Origin: Deinococcus aquatilis DSM 23025
GTDB lineage: Bacteria > Deinococcota > Deinococci > Deinococcales > Deinococcaceae
Assembly (NCBI RefSeq): GCF_000378445.1
Contig: NZ_KB899763.1
Coordinates: 1-20,467, forward strand
DNA length: 20,467 bases
Direction: 5' to 3'
Made by a program: the position numbers and the translations under genes. The notes under the pieces are model-generated. The model was not told the DNA's origin, made no database searches, and saw nothing but the letters and a program-made list of their open reading frames with translations. Shown piece by piece: positions 1-8,775 of this stretch; the first letter of the stretch is position 1, and every line of letters starts with the position of its first letter.

Positions 1-112
<112 letters not shown>

Positions 113-333
113 GTGGATTCAGTGCAGCTTCCAAAGAAGCTGTAATGATCAGTTTGTCCATGCAACAGGTCGCATGGTCGATTTGCGAACTTCCAAGGAA
201 GTTCTTCATTTGGCGTCTCCGCCTTGCTTCAGTCTGGAGATCAGCATTCCTGCCAACCCGCTGAAATTGCCCTGTCAGGCAACCCTGTTCTCGTATGCTC
301 TTCACTTTTCATGCGTCCCGCCTCTCTTGAGGC
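113..333 (-). other. 16S rRNA precursor leader with hairpins
   Basis: About 220 nt lie between the likely transcription start and the 16S 5' end, with no convincing protein gene. On the transcript there are at least three perfect inverted repeats: GAACTTCC/GGAAGTTC (187-204), CAGCTTC/GAAGCTG (125-142) and CCATGC/GCATGG (158-177). They are compact and close to the mature end, as expected for pre-rRNA processing or antitermination structures. The specific role is inference. Confidence 0.6.
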
Positions 334-339
334 TCAGAA

Positions 340-368
340 AGATTACAGGCCAAGCCTCCTTCTGTCAA
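340..368 (-). promoter_or_regulatory. Strong rRNA promoter (-35 TTGACA, -10 TAATCT)
   Basis: On the minus strand a perfect TTGACA (363-368) is followed after exactly 17 nt by TAATCT (340-345), with TG directly before the -10. This is a near-consensus housekeeping promoter and points into the 16S gene about 220 nt downstream. Confidence 0.85.
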
Positions 369-419
369 CCCCCTCCTGAATGTCTGCCAAAGGTGCACAT
401 CGCCAAAATCAGAAAACGC

Positions 420-447
420 CGTATAGCACGCCCTTTTTGTGTGTCAC
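420..447 (-). promoter_or_regulatory. Possible second, upstream rRNA promoter
   Basis: The minus strand carries GTGACA (442-447), a 16-nt spacer and TATACG (420-425). The -10 context GCGTGCTATAC is identical to that of the rpmF promoter in this window, which supports a real strong promoter. Tandem rRNA promoters are common in bacteria, but the second one is inferred. Confidence 0.5.
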
Positions 448-479
448 GCCGAATCTGACTCGACCCTCTACGAATCTCT

Positions 480-485
480 TATGCT
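480..485 (+). promoter_or_regulatory. -10 element TATGCT, leaderless start
   Basis: TATGCT ends 6 nt before ATG 492, and TGACTC lies 18 nt upstream of it as a -35-like site. There is no Shine-Dalgarno sequence, so the transcript probably begins at the ATG. Confidence 0.55.
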
Positions 486-491
486 CCAGAG

Positions 492-977
492 ATGGAACTG
501 ACAGGCAGTTGGACGGACATCTACGGCAGCGTGCGGGCAAGTTTTGAGGGACGGGCAGGCGGGCAAGTGTGGTTGGTCGCGGCTCCAGCCGATCAAGCGG
601 CAGCCGTGCCAGACACTCTTCAGGCGGTAGACGGCAAGGGCCGCGCAGAACTGCTGGTGCATGAAGGCGTCACGCCTCTGTTGGCCGCCATCACAGAACT
701 GAAGCCCTATGGCGTATTGGTCGTGGCGCAACAGCACCTCTCGGGAGGGCCAGCCGTTACTGTTTTGGCGCAGGAAATAGAAGCAGACGGCGTCAGCTAC
801 CGCGAAGGAGCCTCTTTTCCAGCCTGGGTCAGTGCCTTGGGAAGCAGCGGGCAGCAGGGCGTGAGCGAGGCTGCCAGCGCCGCAGCCAGTGCGGGCCTTC
901 CAGTGGTGGTGGCGACAGCCGCAGAGGTCGGCAGAATGCTGGAAGACTGGATGGACCACACACCGCATGGCCGTTAA
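492..977 (+). CDS. Hypothetical protein, 161 aa
   Basis: I do not recognise a family. The 161-residue product begins MELTGSWTDIYG and is rich in Ala, Gly and Val. It has no obvious membrane segment or signal peptide. Alternating hydrophobic stretches (VWLVAAPAD near residue 26; YGVLVVAQQHL near 73; GLPVVVATAAEVG near 135) suggest a soluble alpha/beta fold. The start is chosen because TATGCT lies exactly 6 nt upstream, the leaderless spacing used throughout the window. The minus strand is also open over this region, but that reading gives low-quality, Cys/His/Arg-rich protein and no start signal. The gene stands alone between the rRNA promoters (divergent) and hemW (same strand, 127 bp downstream). 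It is probably a lineage-restricted conserved gene. Confidence 0.7.
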   Translation: MELTGSWTDIYGSVRASFEGRAGGQVWLVAAPADQAAAVPDTLQAVDGKGRAELLVHEGVTPLLAAITELKPYGVLVVAQQHLSGGPAVTVLAQEIEADGVSYREGASFPAWVSALGSSGQQGVSEAASAAASAGLPVVVATAAEVGRMLEDWMDHTPHGR

Positions 978-1092
978 GTACTTCGATACTCGCTCTGCTT
1001 CACAGCTTTGCAAGTCCGCTCAGTTCATCCAGAGATAAACTTCGACCTCCTTAAAAGCAATCCCGGCCCGCCTCTCCTCTGCCCGCTGCACC

Positions 1093-1098
1093 TACACT
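1093..1098 (+). promoter_or_regulatory. -10 element TACACT of hemW
   Basis: TACACT ends 6 nt before GTG 1105 and 9 nt before ATG 1108. The GAGGTG next to the ATG is too close to act as a Shine-Dalgarno site, so a leaderless GTG start is favoured. Confidence 0.55.
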
Positions 1099-1104
1099 CC
1101 TGAG

Positions 1105-2265
1105 GTGATGGCCCCCGTTCCCACCCCTACCGCCCCCGATTCCACCATTCGGCATCTCTATGTGCATGTGCCGTTTTGCCCCAGCATTTGCCCGTACTGC
1201 GATTTTCATGTCCTGACCCGGCGGGCAGGGTTGGTGGAAGCCTATCTGGAGCGCATAGAAACCGAGGCGGCAGAGCTGGCGGCCCGCTACGACGTAGATC
1301 TGGATACGGTGTATCTGGGCGGCGGCACCCCCAGTTTTCTGCGCGACTCGGAAATCACGGCGTTGGTGGGCAGCGTGCGGCGGCATCTGGGCTGGGGACG
1401 GCTGGAAAATACGCTGGAGATCAATCCGGGCACGGTCAGTACTGAACGGGCGGCGCTGTGGCGCGGGCTGGGTATAGACCGGGCCTCAGTGGGGGTGCAG
1501 AGCCTCGACGACGCCACCCTGCGTTTTCTGGGCCGCACCCACGATTCGGCGCAGGCCAGGGCTGCCGTGAGTACGCTGATCGACGCAGGCTTCCGGGTCA
1601 GCGGCGACCTGATCACCGCCGTGCCGGGGCAACCGCTGGAGGCCGATATTGATGGACTGGTGGCGCTGGGAGTGGGTCACATCAGCGCCTATACCCTGAC
1701 CATCGAACCCGGCACCGAGTTTGCCCGCCGGGGCGTGACCGTGGAGGAAGACGACGAGCGAGCAGGCTTTGAGCGCACCGAAGAACTCCTGACCGCGCAC
1801 GGCTTTGACCGCTACGAGATCAGCAACTATGCGCGGCCCGGTCAGCAGTCGCGGCACAATCTGGCCTACTGGGGCAACCGCTTTTATCTGGGGCTGGGGC
1901 CGGGTGCAGCGGGCCATTACCCGGTGTCAGGCACACCCGCAGGGCAGGAGGCAGGACTATTGGGCCAGCGCCGCACCAATCTGCATCTGCACGAGTGGCT
2001 GACCGGTGCAGCGGGCGAAACACAGGCCATAGACGCCGAAGAGTACGTGACCGACGCGCTGTTCATGGGCCTGCGGGTACGGCAGGGCATCAGCCTGGGC
2101 GACCTGACGCGCCGTAGCGGGCTGAACGTGGCCGAACACTACGCCGCCCCCTTGAAGGCCAACCTGACGCGGGGGCTGTTGGCACTGGAAGGCGACACGC
2201 TGCGGGCCACGCCGCAGGGCTGGTGGGCACTGAACCGCGTGATCACAGATTTTTTGGAGGAATAG
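1105..2265 (+). CDS. hemW: HemW-type radical SAM protein (heme chaperone)
   Basis: The product belongs to the HemN/HemW radical SAM family. It has the CxxxCxxC iron-sulfur motif within [14 protein letters not shown] near residues 20-32, then the SAM-contacting YLGGGTPSF and the family block INPGTV. The C-terminal HemN extension is present ([15 protein letters not shown], then a winged-helix-like tail ending [14 protein letters not shown]). The length of about 386 aa fits HemW, which is shorter than coproporphyrinogen dehydrogenase HemN. HemW is known as a cytosolic heme-binding chaperone that delivers heme to respiratory enzymes; older annotations call it coproporphyrinogen III oxidase. The start is GTG 1105 or ATG 1108, and the leaderless -10 spacing favours GTG. 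The gene converges on apgM and ends at a strong hairpin. Confidence 0.93.
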   Translation: MMAPVPTPTAPDSTIRHLYVHVPFCPSICPYCDFHVLTRRAGLVEAYLERIETEAAELAARYDVDLDTVYLGGGTPSFLRDSEITALVGSVRRHLGWGRLENTLEINPGTVSTERAALWRGLGIDRASVGVQSLDDATLRFLGRTHDSAQARAAVSTLIDAGFRVSGDLITAVPGQPLEADIDGLVALGVGHISAYTLTIEPGTEFARRGVTVEEDDERAGFERTEELLTAHGFDRYEISNYARPGQQSRHNLAYWGNRFYLGLGPGAAGHYPVSGTPAGQEAGLLGQRRTNLHLHEWLTGAAGETQAIDAEEYVTDALFMGLRVRQGISLGDLTRRSGLNVAEHYAAPLKANLTRGLLALEGDTLRATPQGWWALNRVITDFLEE

Positions 2266-2308
2266 ACCACTTCAAGTCTGGTCGGAACAGGAATCGCGAG
2301 GCCAGAAA

Positions 2309-2354
2309 GTGGGTGAAGTGCCCAGAACCATAACGTTCCGGGCACTTCACCCAC
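2309..2354. terminator. Bidirectional hairpin between hemW and apgM
   Basis: A perfect 15-bp inverted repeat, GTGGGTGAAGTGCCC (2309-2323) and its complement (2340-2354), encloses a further GAAC/GTTC pair. It lies between two convergent genes and has only short T-runs. It can serve both directions as a terminator or 3'-end stabiliser. Confidence 0.7.
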
Positions 2355-2370
2355 TGACCACTCACCACTG
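2350..2370 (-). repeat. Heptad repeat NAGTGGT, three units
   Basis: On the minus strand the heptamer CAGTGGT / GAGTGGT / CAGTGGG occurs three times in a row. A four-unit version of the same heptad lies at 14728-14755, in opposite orientation relative to the window. Confidence 0.6.
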
Positions 2371-2385
2371 ACTACCTACAGTTTT

Positions 2386-3618
<1,233 letters not shown>

Positions 3619-3625
3619 GCCAGAA

Positions 3626-3631
3626 AGTGTA
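3626..3631 (-). promoter_or_regulatory. -10 element TACACT of apgM
   Basis: TACACT on the minus strand ends 7 nt before ATG 3618, with no Shine-Dalgarno sequence between them. This is consistent with a leaderless transcript. Confidence 0.55.
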
Positions 3632-3695
3632 GCCCTTACACCCTCAGGGGGCGGTCAGGGGTCTAGGGGAAGGACTTTAATCGTTCGGGCCGCAA

Positions 3696-4367
<672 letters not shown>

Positions 4368-4375
4368 AAGGAATC

Positions 4376-4381
4376 AGGGTA
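4376..4381 (-). promoter_or_regulatory. -10-like element TACCCT of trmH
   Basis: TACCCT on the minus strand ends 8 nt before ATG 4367. The spacing is slightly long for a strictly leaderless start, so a 1-2 nt leader is possible. Confidence 0.4.
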
Positions 4382-4393
4382 ACCCACCGGGGC

Positions 4394-4421
4394 ACGGTAT
4401 TCACTCCACGGTAGTCACTCC
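4394..4421. repeat. 14-bp tandem repeat upstream of trmH
   Basis: ACGGTATTCACTCC is followed directly by ACGGTAGTCACTCC (13 of 14 bases identical), and ATTCAC recurs once more just downstream. The repeats lie where the -35 region of the trmH promoter would be, so an operator role is conceivable. Confidence 0.5.
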
Positions 4422-4445
4422 GCAGCATTCACGACACGGCGTTCT

Positions 4446-5798
4446 TCAGGCCCAGCGCCGCGCATAGACTTCGATGTCAAATTTGCGTTTCAGACCGCCC
4501 GCATTCATGTAGCGCACCGTGCCGAAGATCGGGCGGCGTGCCCAGGGGCGGTCATGCAGACCGAACACCCAGCTGATGCCCGCATAGCTGTTGGCGTTGC
4601 GGCCATCCTGCTCATAGCGGTTGTTGAGGAAAATCAGGTGGGCGTGCGCTTCTTGCGGCGTGGCCGTCCACTCCAACACCTTTTTGCCCCAGTACATCCG
4701 CATGTAGTTATGCATCCGCCCGGTTCTGACCATCTCGTTCTGGGCGGCGTTCCAGTAGGGATCGTGGGTTTCGGCTTGCTCCAGCTGGTCGCGGGTATAC
4801 AGGACTTCGCGCCTGTCTCCGGCGTGTTCTTCCAGCGTTCTTTTGGCCCAGTCGGGCAGGCCATCGTAGGTGTCGTAGTGCGGGTTGTAGTGGCAGAGAT
4901 TGAAACTCAGTTCGCGCCGCACGATCAATTCTTCCAGAAAGGTATCGGCCCCCGGCCCACCCTGCTCGCGTGCGGCCAGCGCAGCCGTGAGGGGCGAGAG
5001 TTGCCCGTAGTGCAAGAAGGCGCTGAGGCGGCTGCTGCCGTCCTGCGTGGGGTCGTTGCGGGTATCGGCGTACCCCGCGAGTTGCTGGCCCATAAAGGCC
5101 CTCAGGCGGGTCAGGGCGGCCACCTCTCCACCTGCCTCGCGGCCTGCGCCCACGCTGAAATCCAGCGGCAGGGTTTTTACAGTTGCCGCAGGGTCAGAGA
5201 CATCCAAGGTAGGCAGATCGAGATCGGTGGGCCAGTCCTGCGCCGCACGCTTTAGCTCCTGCGTTTCTAGCGGAACAAAATAATCATGCCAGAGGCGGTG
5301 AATCTTGGGCCGGATGGTGCGGGCGGCGTACTCCTGCTTGGGGCTGGTGGTTTCTACAGGAATCAGGGCCTCGGATTCCACCTGCACCAGCGGCACGCTC
5401 AGGCGCTCTGCCAGGGTTTTGCGCCACACCCGCTGAATTCGCAGATACCCCCGGTCAGTGACCACAAGCGCCGCACCTGCCGAGGCCGCCAGGACCACCT
5501 CGGGCGGAGAGCCGAGGCGCACTCTGAAGGGAATGCCGCGTGCCGCCAGCCCCGCCGTGAGGTCGCGCAGACCTTCCAGCAAAAACTGGTAGTGGCGGGC
5601 ATTGGCTTCCGGAAAGCTGGGGGTGAGACCGAACACGGCGGCCAGAGGAAGCCCGAGTCGGTTGGCCTCCCGAACCGCGTATTCCAGGGCGTGATTGTCG
5701 GTGACGCGCACGCTGGCCTGCACCCACAGCAGCACAAACCCGCCCCGGCTGTCCGGCTGGCCCGCCCGAAGTTGCTGCACCCGAGAAGCTTGAATCAT
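4446..5798 (-). CDS. phrB: Class II CPD photolyase
   Basis: The protein of about 450 aa uses FAD and light to split cyclobutane pyrimidine dimers. The N-terminal photolyase domain shows FVLLWVQASVRVTDNHALEYAVREAN. The FAD-binding C-terminal half holds class II signatures: MHNYMRMYWGKKVLEW, NNRYEQDGRNANSYAGISWVFGLHDRPW, then RPIFGTVRYMN and KRKFDIEVY at the end. The open frame extends 45 codons further upstream to 5933. I start at ATG 5798 because MIQASRVQQL matches the family's usual beginning and CACAAT lies exactly 6 nt before it; the extra N-terminus looks non-coding. Light repair is a natural addition to a radiation-tolerant lineage, although not every Deinococcus carries it. Confidence 0.93.
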   Translation of the reverse strand: MIQASRVQQLRAGQPDSRGGFVLLWVQASVRVTDNHALEYAVREANRLGLPLAAVFGLTPSFPEANARHYQFLLEGLRDLTAGLAARGIPFRVRLGSPPEVVLAASAGAALVVTDRGYLRIQRVWRKTLAERLSVPLVQVESEALIPVETTSPKQEYAARTIRPKIHRLWHDYFVPLETQELKRAAQDWPTDLDLPTLDVSDPAATVKTLPLDFSVGAGREAGGEVAALTRLRAFMGQQLAGYADTRNDPTQDGSSRLSAFLHYGQLSPLTAALAAREQGGPGADTFLEELIVRRELSFNLCHYNPHYDTYDGLPDWAKRTLEEHAGDRREVLYTRDQLEQAETHDPYWNAAQNEMVRTGRMHNYMRMYWGKKVLEWTATPQEAHAHLIFLNNRYEQDGRNANSYAGISWVFGLHDRPWARRPIFGTVRYMNAGGLKRKFDIEVYARRWA

Positions 5799-5804
5799 GC
5801 GCCG

Positions 5805-5810
5805 ATTGTG
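5805..5810 (-). promoter_or_regulatory. -10-like element CACAAT of photolyase gene
   Basis: CACAAT on the minus strand ends 6 nt before ATG 5798. It differs from TANNNT only at the first base and has the usual leaderless spacing. Confidence 0.4.
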
Positions 5811-6151
5811 CCGTGAAGAGGCCGAGATTGATGGTGGGGAATCGTGCGGGGAAGATATGCAGACCCGTGAAGCAAATGCCTTGGGTTGATGAACAGCATC
5901 AACACCCTGGTCTTCCTGATGAAGAAGCAACAAACACTGCCGCCCAAGTCTGTGTGAGGCCGTCGTCCGCGCAGCGGGCGGGCCAATTCCAACGTTAAGA
6001 CGACGGGCAATTCCGCTTCAGATGAGCGAGAAAGCCGAGTCTGAACGCGACAAGATCACTCCTGCCGAGCGCAGCGACCACTCCCCTGACCCCTTTGGGG
6101 GCGGGGGCTGGGGGGTGGGGGAAAATTGGCAGCAGACCCAGAAACTAATAT
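5811..6151. other. Intergenic spacer between photolyase and TRIC genes
   Basis: These 340 bp hold no gene I can support; the short frames here lack start signals and family motifs. Two structures stand out: a perfect inverted repeat GTTGATG-N5-CATCAAC at 5885-5903, about 90 bp upstream of the photolyase start, and a dense G-tract at 6097-6121, listed separately. Confidence 0.6.
6097..6121 (+). other. G-quadruplex motif (four G-runs of 5-6)
   Basis: Four runs of G (5, 5, 6 and 5 bases) are separated by loops of only C, CT and T. Runs this long with loops this short predict a very stable parallel quadruplex on the plus strand. It lies 31 bp beyond the stop of the TRIC gene and about 300 bp upstream of the photolyase start. 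RNA from either flanking minus-strand gene would carry the C-rich complement. Confidence 0.8.
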
Positions 6152-6799
6152 TCAGCCCCCAGGTAACCGCCGAACCGGAAGCTGCACCCACCCGCGCCGA
6201 GACACCCACCGCAGCGCAATGATGACCAGCGCTCCGGCCAGCTGTGCCTGAAAAGGCGTGACATACGGATACAACAGCAGCACGGCCAACGCGCCCAGCG
6301 CCGCAGCCGTGGCATACAGCTGGTCGCGCCGGTACATCACTTCCGGCACCTCATTGGCAATCAGGTCACGGATGATGCCGCCGCCCACACCGCTGAGCAT
6401 TCCCACGAAGATCACGCCCAATGGCCCCAACCCGAAATTGATAGCCCCAATAGCGCCTGAAGCGGCGAACAGGGCCAGCCCCGCCGTATCGAAAATACTG
6501 AGGGTACGCTCGAAGCGGGCCAACCGTTCTCCGAAGGCGAAGGCCAATCCTGAGCCTGCCAGGGCCACCCACAGGTAGGTTTCGTCGCGTAGAAAGAGGG
6601 GCGGCGTCTGGCCCGTCAGGGTGTCGCGGATTGCCCCGCCGCCCACTGCCGTGACGCAGCCCAGCACGACCACTCCAAACAGATCGAAGCGTTTGCGGAT
6701 GCCCAGCAGCGCCCCCGACATGCTGAAGGCCAGGATGCCCAGCAAATCCAGCAGGCGCAGGCCCAGTGCCAGCGTGATGGGCGGAATCAGTTCATGCAC
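6152..6799 (-). CDS. TRIC-family (UPF0126) integral membrane channel protein
   Basis: The 215-aa membrane protein has the internal duplication typical of bacterial TRIC/UPF0126 proteins (YadS/YicG-like). Each half contains a GGG-x2-RD motif after a glycine-rich helix: [11 protein letters not shown] in the first and [11 protein letters not shown] in the second. About seven hydrophobic segments are visible, starting with [18 protein letters not shown]. Characterised homologues form trimeric cation channels, and some relatives transport glycine; the substrate here is unknown. The frame is open to 6901, but the upstream part is Arg/Gly-rich and unlike the family. I start at GTG 6799, where TAGAGT lies 7 nt upstream and the protein begins [21 protein letters not shown]. 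It is divergent from rpmF. Confidence 0.88.
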   Translation of the reverse strand: MHELIPPITLALGLRLLDLLGILAFSMSGALLGIRKRFDLFGVVVLGCVTAVGGGAIRDTLTGQTPPLFLRDETYLWVALAGSGLAFAFGERLARFERTLSIFDTAGLALFAASGAIGAINFGLGPLGVIFVGMLSGVGGGIIRDLIANEVPEVMYRRDQLYATAAALGALAVLLLYPYVTPFQAQLAGALVIIALRWVSRRGWVQLPVRRLPGG

Positions 6800-6806
6800 G
6801 CCCTGC

Positions 6807-6812
6807 ACTCTA
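6807..6812 (-). promoter_or_regulatory. -10 element TAGAGT of TRIC-family gene
   Basis: TAGAGT on the minus strand ends 7 nt before GTG 6799. The stretch TAGAGTGCAGGGCGTG matches the corresponding site before the histidine kinase mini-ORF (12506-12521) at 15 of 16 bases. Confidence 0.55.
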
Positions 6813-6928
6813 TCTCTGGACTCTGTCTGTGCCGCCCGGCCCCTCTGCACTGCACCGGAACGCGCCCCACCACACAGGCGAAGGCCAATGCTGTCCTGCA
6901 CCCCAAACCCTCAGCAGGCGCGGCGTGC

Positions 6929-6934
6929 TATACT
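6929..6934 (+). promoter_or_regulatory. rpmF promoter, extended -10 TGCTATACT
   Basis: TATACT is preceded by TG at the extended -10 position, in the context GCGTGCTATACT. No good -35 is visible. Transcription from here gives a leader of about 115 nt before rpmF, unlike the leaderless genes around it. The same TGCTATAC core appears in the upstream rRNA promoter and the tRNA-Arg promoter. Confidence 0.65.
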
Positions 6935-7056
6935 CCCGCCTGTTGTCTCGCCCGCCCGATGTTGGCTGCGCCCTCACAGCGCACCAGCACGCAAGCACCC
7001 CGGCGGGCAGAGCGCGCCCCGGCGGGAAACGCCGAGCGGCCCAAGGAGAACCCAGC

Positions 7057-7239
<183 letters not shown>

Positions 7240-7262
7240 GGTCAGACTTCAGAAGGTAAATG

Positions 7263-7284
7263 CCCCCCAGTTCGGGGGGTTTTT
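7263..7284 (+). terminator. Rho-independent terminator of rpmF
   Basis: A stem CCCCCC / GGGGGG with a 5-nt loop is followed directly by TTTTT. It lies 24 bp after the rpmF stop codon. Confidence 0.9.
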
Positions 7285-7456
7285 GCTGTTTAGAGGGAGC
7301 AGAATTAGGACTGCGGGTCATGAATGGCAGGGGATGAAGGACAGACAGCCGCGCTGCTTCTCCCCTCCTGCCTCTGGATCGTCAGGGGAAGCGTTACAGC
7401 CATCAATGTTTACAGTGGCTTAAAGCTCAAGCTCATCGCCTAAAACTGCCTGCCCC
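7285..7456. other. Intergenic spacer, no gene seen
   Basis: I see no supported gene, promoter or clear hairpin in these 172 bp between the rpmF terminator and the end of the convergent carbonic anhydrase gene. Confidence 0.5.
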
Positions 7457-8182
7457 TCACACCCGCAAATCTTCTTCTTCGGTCAGGAAATCCACCGCGC
7501 CCGAGCCGATTTCGTAGAAGGCCCCGATCACGCGGATTCGGCCCGACTGTTCTGCGGCGGCGATGTATGGCGTGTGCCGCAGCATATCGGCCTGATAGCG
7601 CACGTTGTTCAGGACCGCCTCGCGCATCCGGGCTTTTTTGTCCCGAATGGGCGGCATCTGGCTTACACACGGCTGGATTTTTTCGATCAGTCGGCGCAGA
7701 TGCTCTGGTTCCTGGGCCACCTGCTGCGGAGGCAACAGGGCCGCCGCGACCGCGCCGCAGCCCTCATGCCCCAGCACCATGATCAGCTGAATATCCAGAT
7801 GCTTGATGGCGTATTCCAGCGTGCCGAGGCCCGATTCGCCCACCACATTGCCCGCCACCCGAATCACGAACAGTTGGCCTAACCCCTGATCGAACACCAG
7901 TTCGACGGGCACGCGGCTGTCACTGCAGGCCAGAATGGCGGCGTAGGGCGTCTGACGCATGATCTGGGCGCGGCGCTGGTTGGCCCCCACATCCGGGTTG
8001 CCGCCCTGCCCCGAAAAAAAGCGGGAGTTACCGTCCTTGAGGGCCTGAATTGCTGCTTCTGGCGTCTGAACATCAGCCTGCTTGAGGCCAGCGATGTCTT
8101 CCATGCTGGCCCCCCGGCGCACGGCGTCCAGAATGCGGCGCTCCAGGTCGGTAGGAAGGTCGGTGGGGAGAGGATCGCTCAC
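7457..8182 (-). CDS. Beta-class carbonic anhydrase
   Basis: The 241-aa enzyme hydrates CO2 to bicarbonate in the cytosol. The zinc and catalytic motifs are intact: CSDSR (Cys86, Asp88, Arg90) and HEGCGA (His139, Cys142). The Asp-Arg dyad is present. An N-terminal segment of about 45 residues precedes the catalytic core; it is acidic and helical and does not look like a signal peptide. The frame stays open to 8260, where it would encode a curious NPVxx pentapeptide repeat. I place the start at GTG 8182 because TAGGAT lies 7 nt upstream and the NPV stretch coincides with a DNA repeat array. The gene is divergent from the coiled-coil gene at 8316. Confidence 0.92.
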   Translation of the reverse strand: MSDPLPTDLPTDLERRILDAVRRGASMEDIAGLKQADVQTPEAAIQALKDGNSRFFSGQGGNPDVGANQRRAQIMRQTPYAAILACSDSRVPVELVFDQGLGQLFVIRVAGNVVGESGLGTLEYAIKHLDIQLIMVLGHEGCGAVAAALLPPQQVAQEPEHLRRLIEKIQPCVSQMPPIRDKKARMREAVLNNVRYQADMLRHTPYIAAAEQSGRIRVIGAFYEIGSGAVDFLTEEEDLRV

Positions 8183-8189
8183 GCCTTCT

Positions 8190-8195
8190 ATCCTA
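8190..8195 (-). promoter_or_regulatory. -10 element TAGGAT of carbonic anhydrase gene
   Basis: TAGGAT on the minus strand ends 7 nt before GTG 8182. The matching -35 position (about 8213-8218) falls inside the first GGGTT repeat of the adjacent array. Confidence 0.5.
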
Positions 8196-8210
8196 AATGG
8201 GGCGGGCTGC

Positions 8211-8255
8211 ACCGGGTTCATCACCACTGGGTTGATAAACACTGGGTTCACAACC
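8211..8255. repeat. 15-bp tandem repeats in divergent promoter region
   Basis: Three units with period 15 share ACYGGGTT; the GGGTT cores are at 8214, 8229 and 8244, and a fourth stands at 8271. Two of the cores form inverted repeats: GGGTT-CAC-AACCC (8244-8256) and GGGT-TGT-ACCC (about 8271-8281). The array lies between the -10 elements of two divergent genes and covers the -35 region of the carbonic anhydrase promoter. Confidence 0.7.
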
Positions 8256-8302
8256 CGCACCGAAGTTGCTGGGTTGTACCCCGTTCAGGCAAAATTGGCC
8301 GT

Positions 8303-8308
8303 TATGCT
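8303..8308 (+). promoter_or_regulatory. -10 element TATGCT of the 8316 gene
   Basis: TATGCT ends 7 nt before ATG 8316. Because it overlaps an in-frame ATG at 8304, that upstream ATG cannot be the start of a leaderless message. Confidence 0.5.
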
Positions 8309-8315
8309 GGGCAGC

Positions 8316-8696
8316 ATGATGGACATGCTCGACCCCACCCAAGAACCGACGCTGGCCGAATTGCTGGAACGGTACGCCATGTTGCGTGACACCATGCTGG
8401 GACTGGAAGCCGAAAAAGAAGCGTTGGGCGCACAGATCAAGGCAGCGCTGCAAACGGGTGAGCAGGCCGAAACCGACCTGTACCGGGCCACCCTCAAGGT
8501 TTCGCGGCGGGTGGAATACCCTCTGGAACGCTTCCGGGAGGTGTTCGGAGACGCGGCGACGCTGGAAGCCGCCACCATCGACCGCAAGAAGGCCGAAGCG
8601 CTGGCACAGGCGGGCGACCTCGACAAAGACGCGCTGCGGAATTTGAGCGTGGTGAAAGAAACGCAGGCGCTGGTCTTGCAGCCCAAAACGCGCTGA
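8316..8696 (+). CDS. Hypothetical coiled-coil protein, 126 aa
   Basis: I do not recognise a named family. The product (MMDMLDPTQEPTLAELLER...) is highly charged and helical. Residues 14-50 form a likely coiled coil (LAELLERYAMLRDTMLGLEA, then EKEALGAQIKAALQ). A short strand-like part follows (TLKVSRRVEYPLERFREVFG), then a second helical part rich in Lys and Glu. There is no membrane segment or catalytic motif. The general design, a coiled coil followed by a small globular part, recalls small phage-derived accessory proteins, but no phage gene is nearby. ATG 8316 is chosen by its leaderless -10; ATG 8319 is a near alternative. It shares a repeat-bearing intergenic region with the divergent carbonic anhydrase gene. 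Confidence 0.75.
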   Translation: MMDMLDPTQEPTLAELLERYAMLRDTMLGLEAEKEALGAQIKAALQTGEQAETDLYRATLKVSRRVEYPLERFREVFGDAATLEAATIDRKKAEALAQAGDLDKDALRNLSVVKETQALVLQPKTR

Positions 8697-8775
8697 CCGG
8701 ATACGCTGCGCCCAGCGCACTTGATGGAGATGCAGGATTATCTGCGGATGACATACCCGGCGCAGGCTTTAGCCC

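Noticed and set aside
468..1013. 181-codon minus-strand frame over the 492-977 gene
   Set aside because: Cys/Arg/His-rich composition and no -10 at leaderless spacing; the plus-strand reading has a -10 and normal composition.
3647..3669. Second G-quadruplex upstream of apgM
   Set aside because: Only three G-runs of four or more are present; the remaining runs have two Gs, so a stable quadruplex is doubtful.
5799..5933. 45-codon N-terminal extension of the photolyase
   Set aside because: The extension has no family similarity, and a -10-like element lies 6 nt before the internal ATG 5798.
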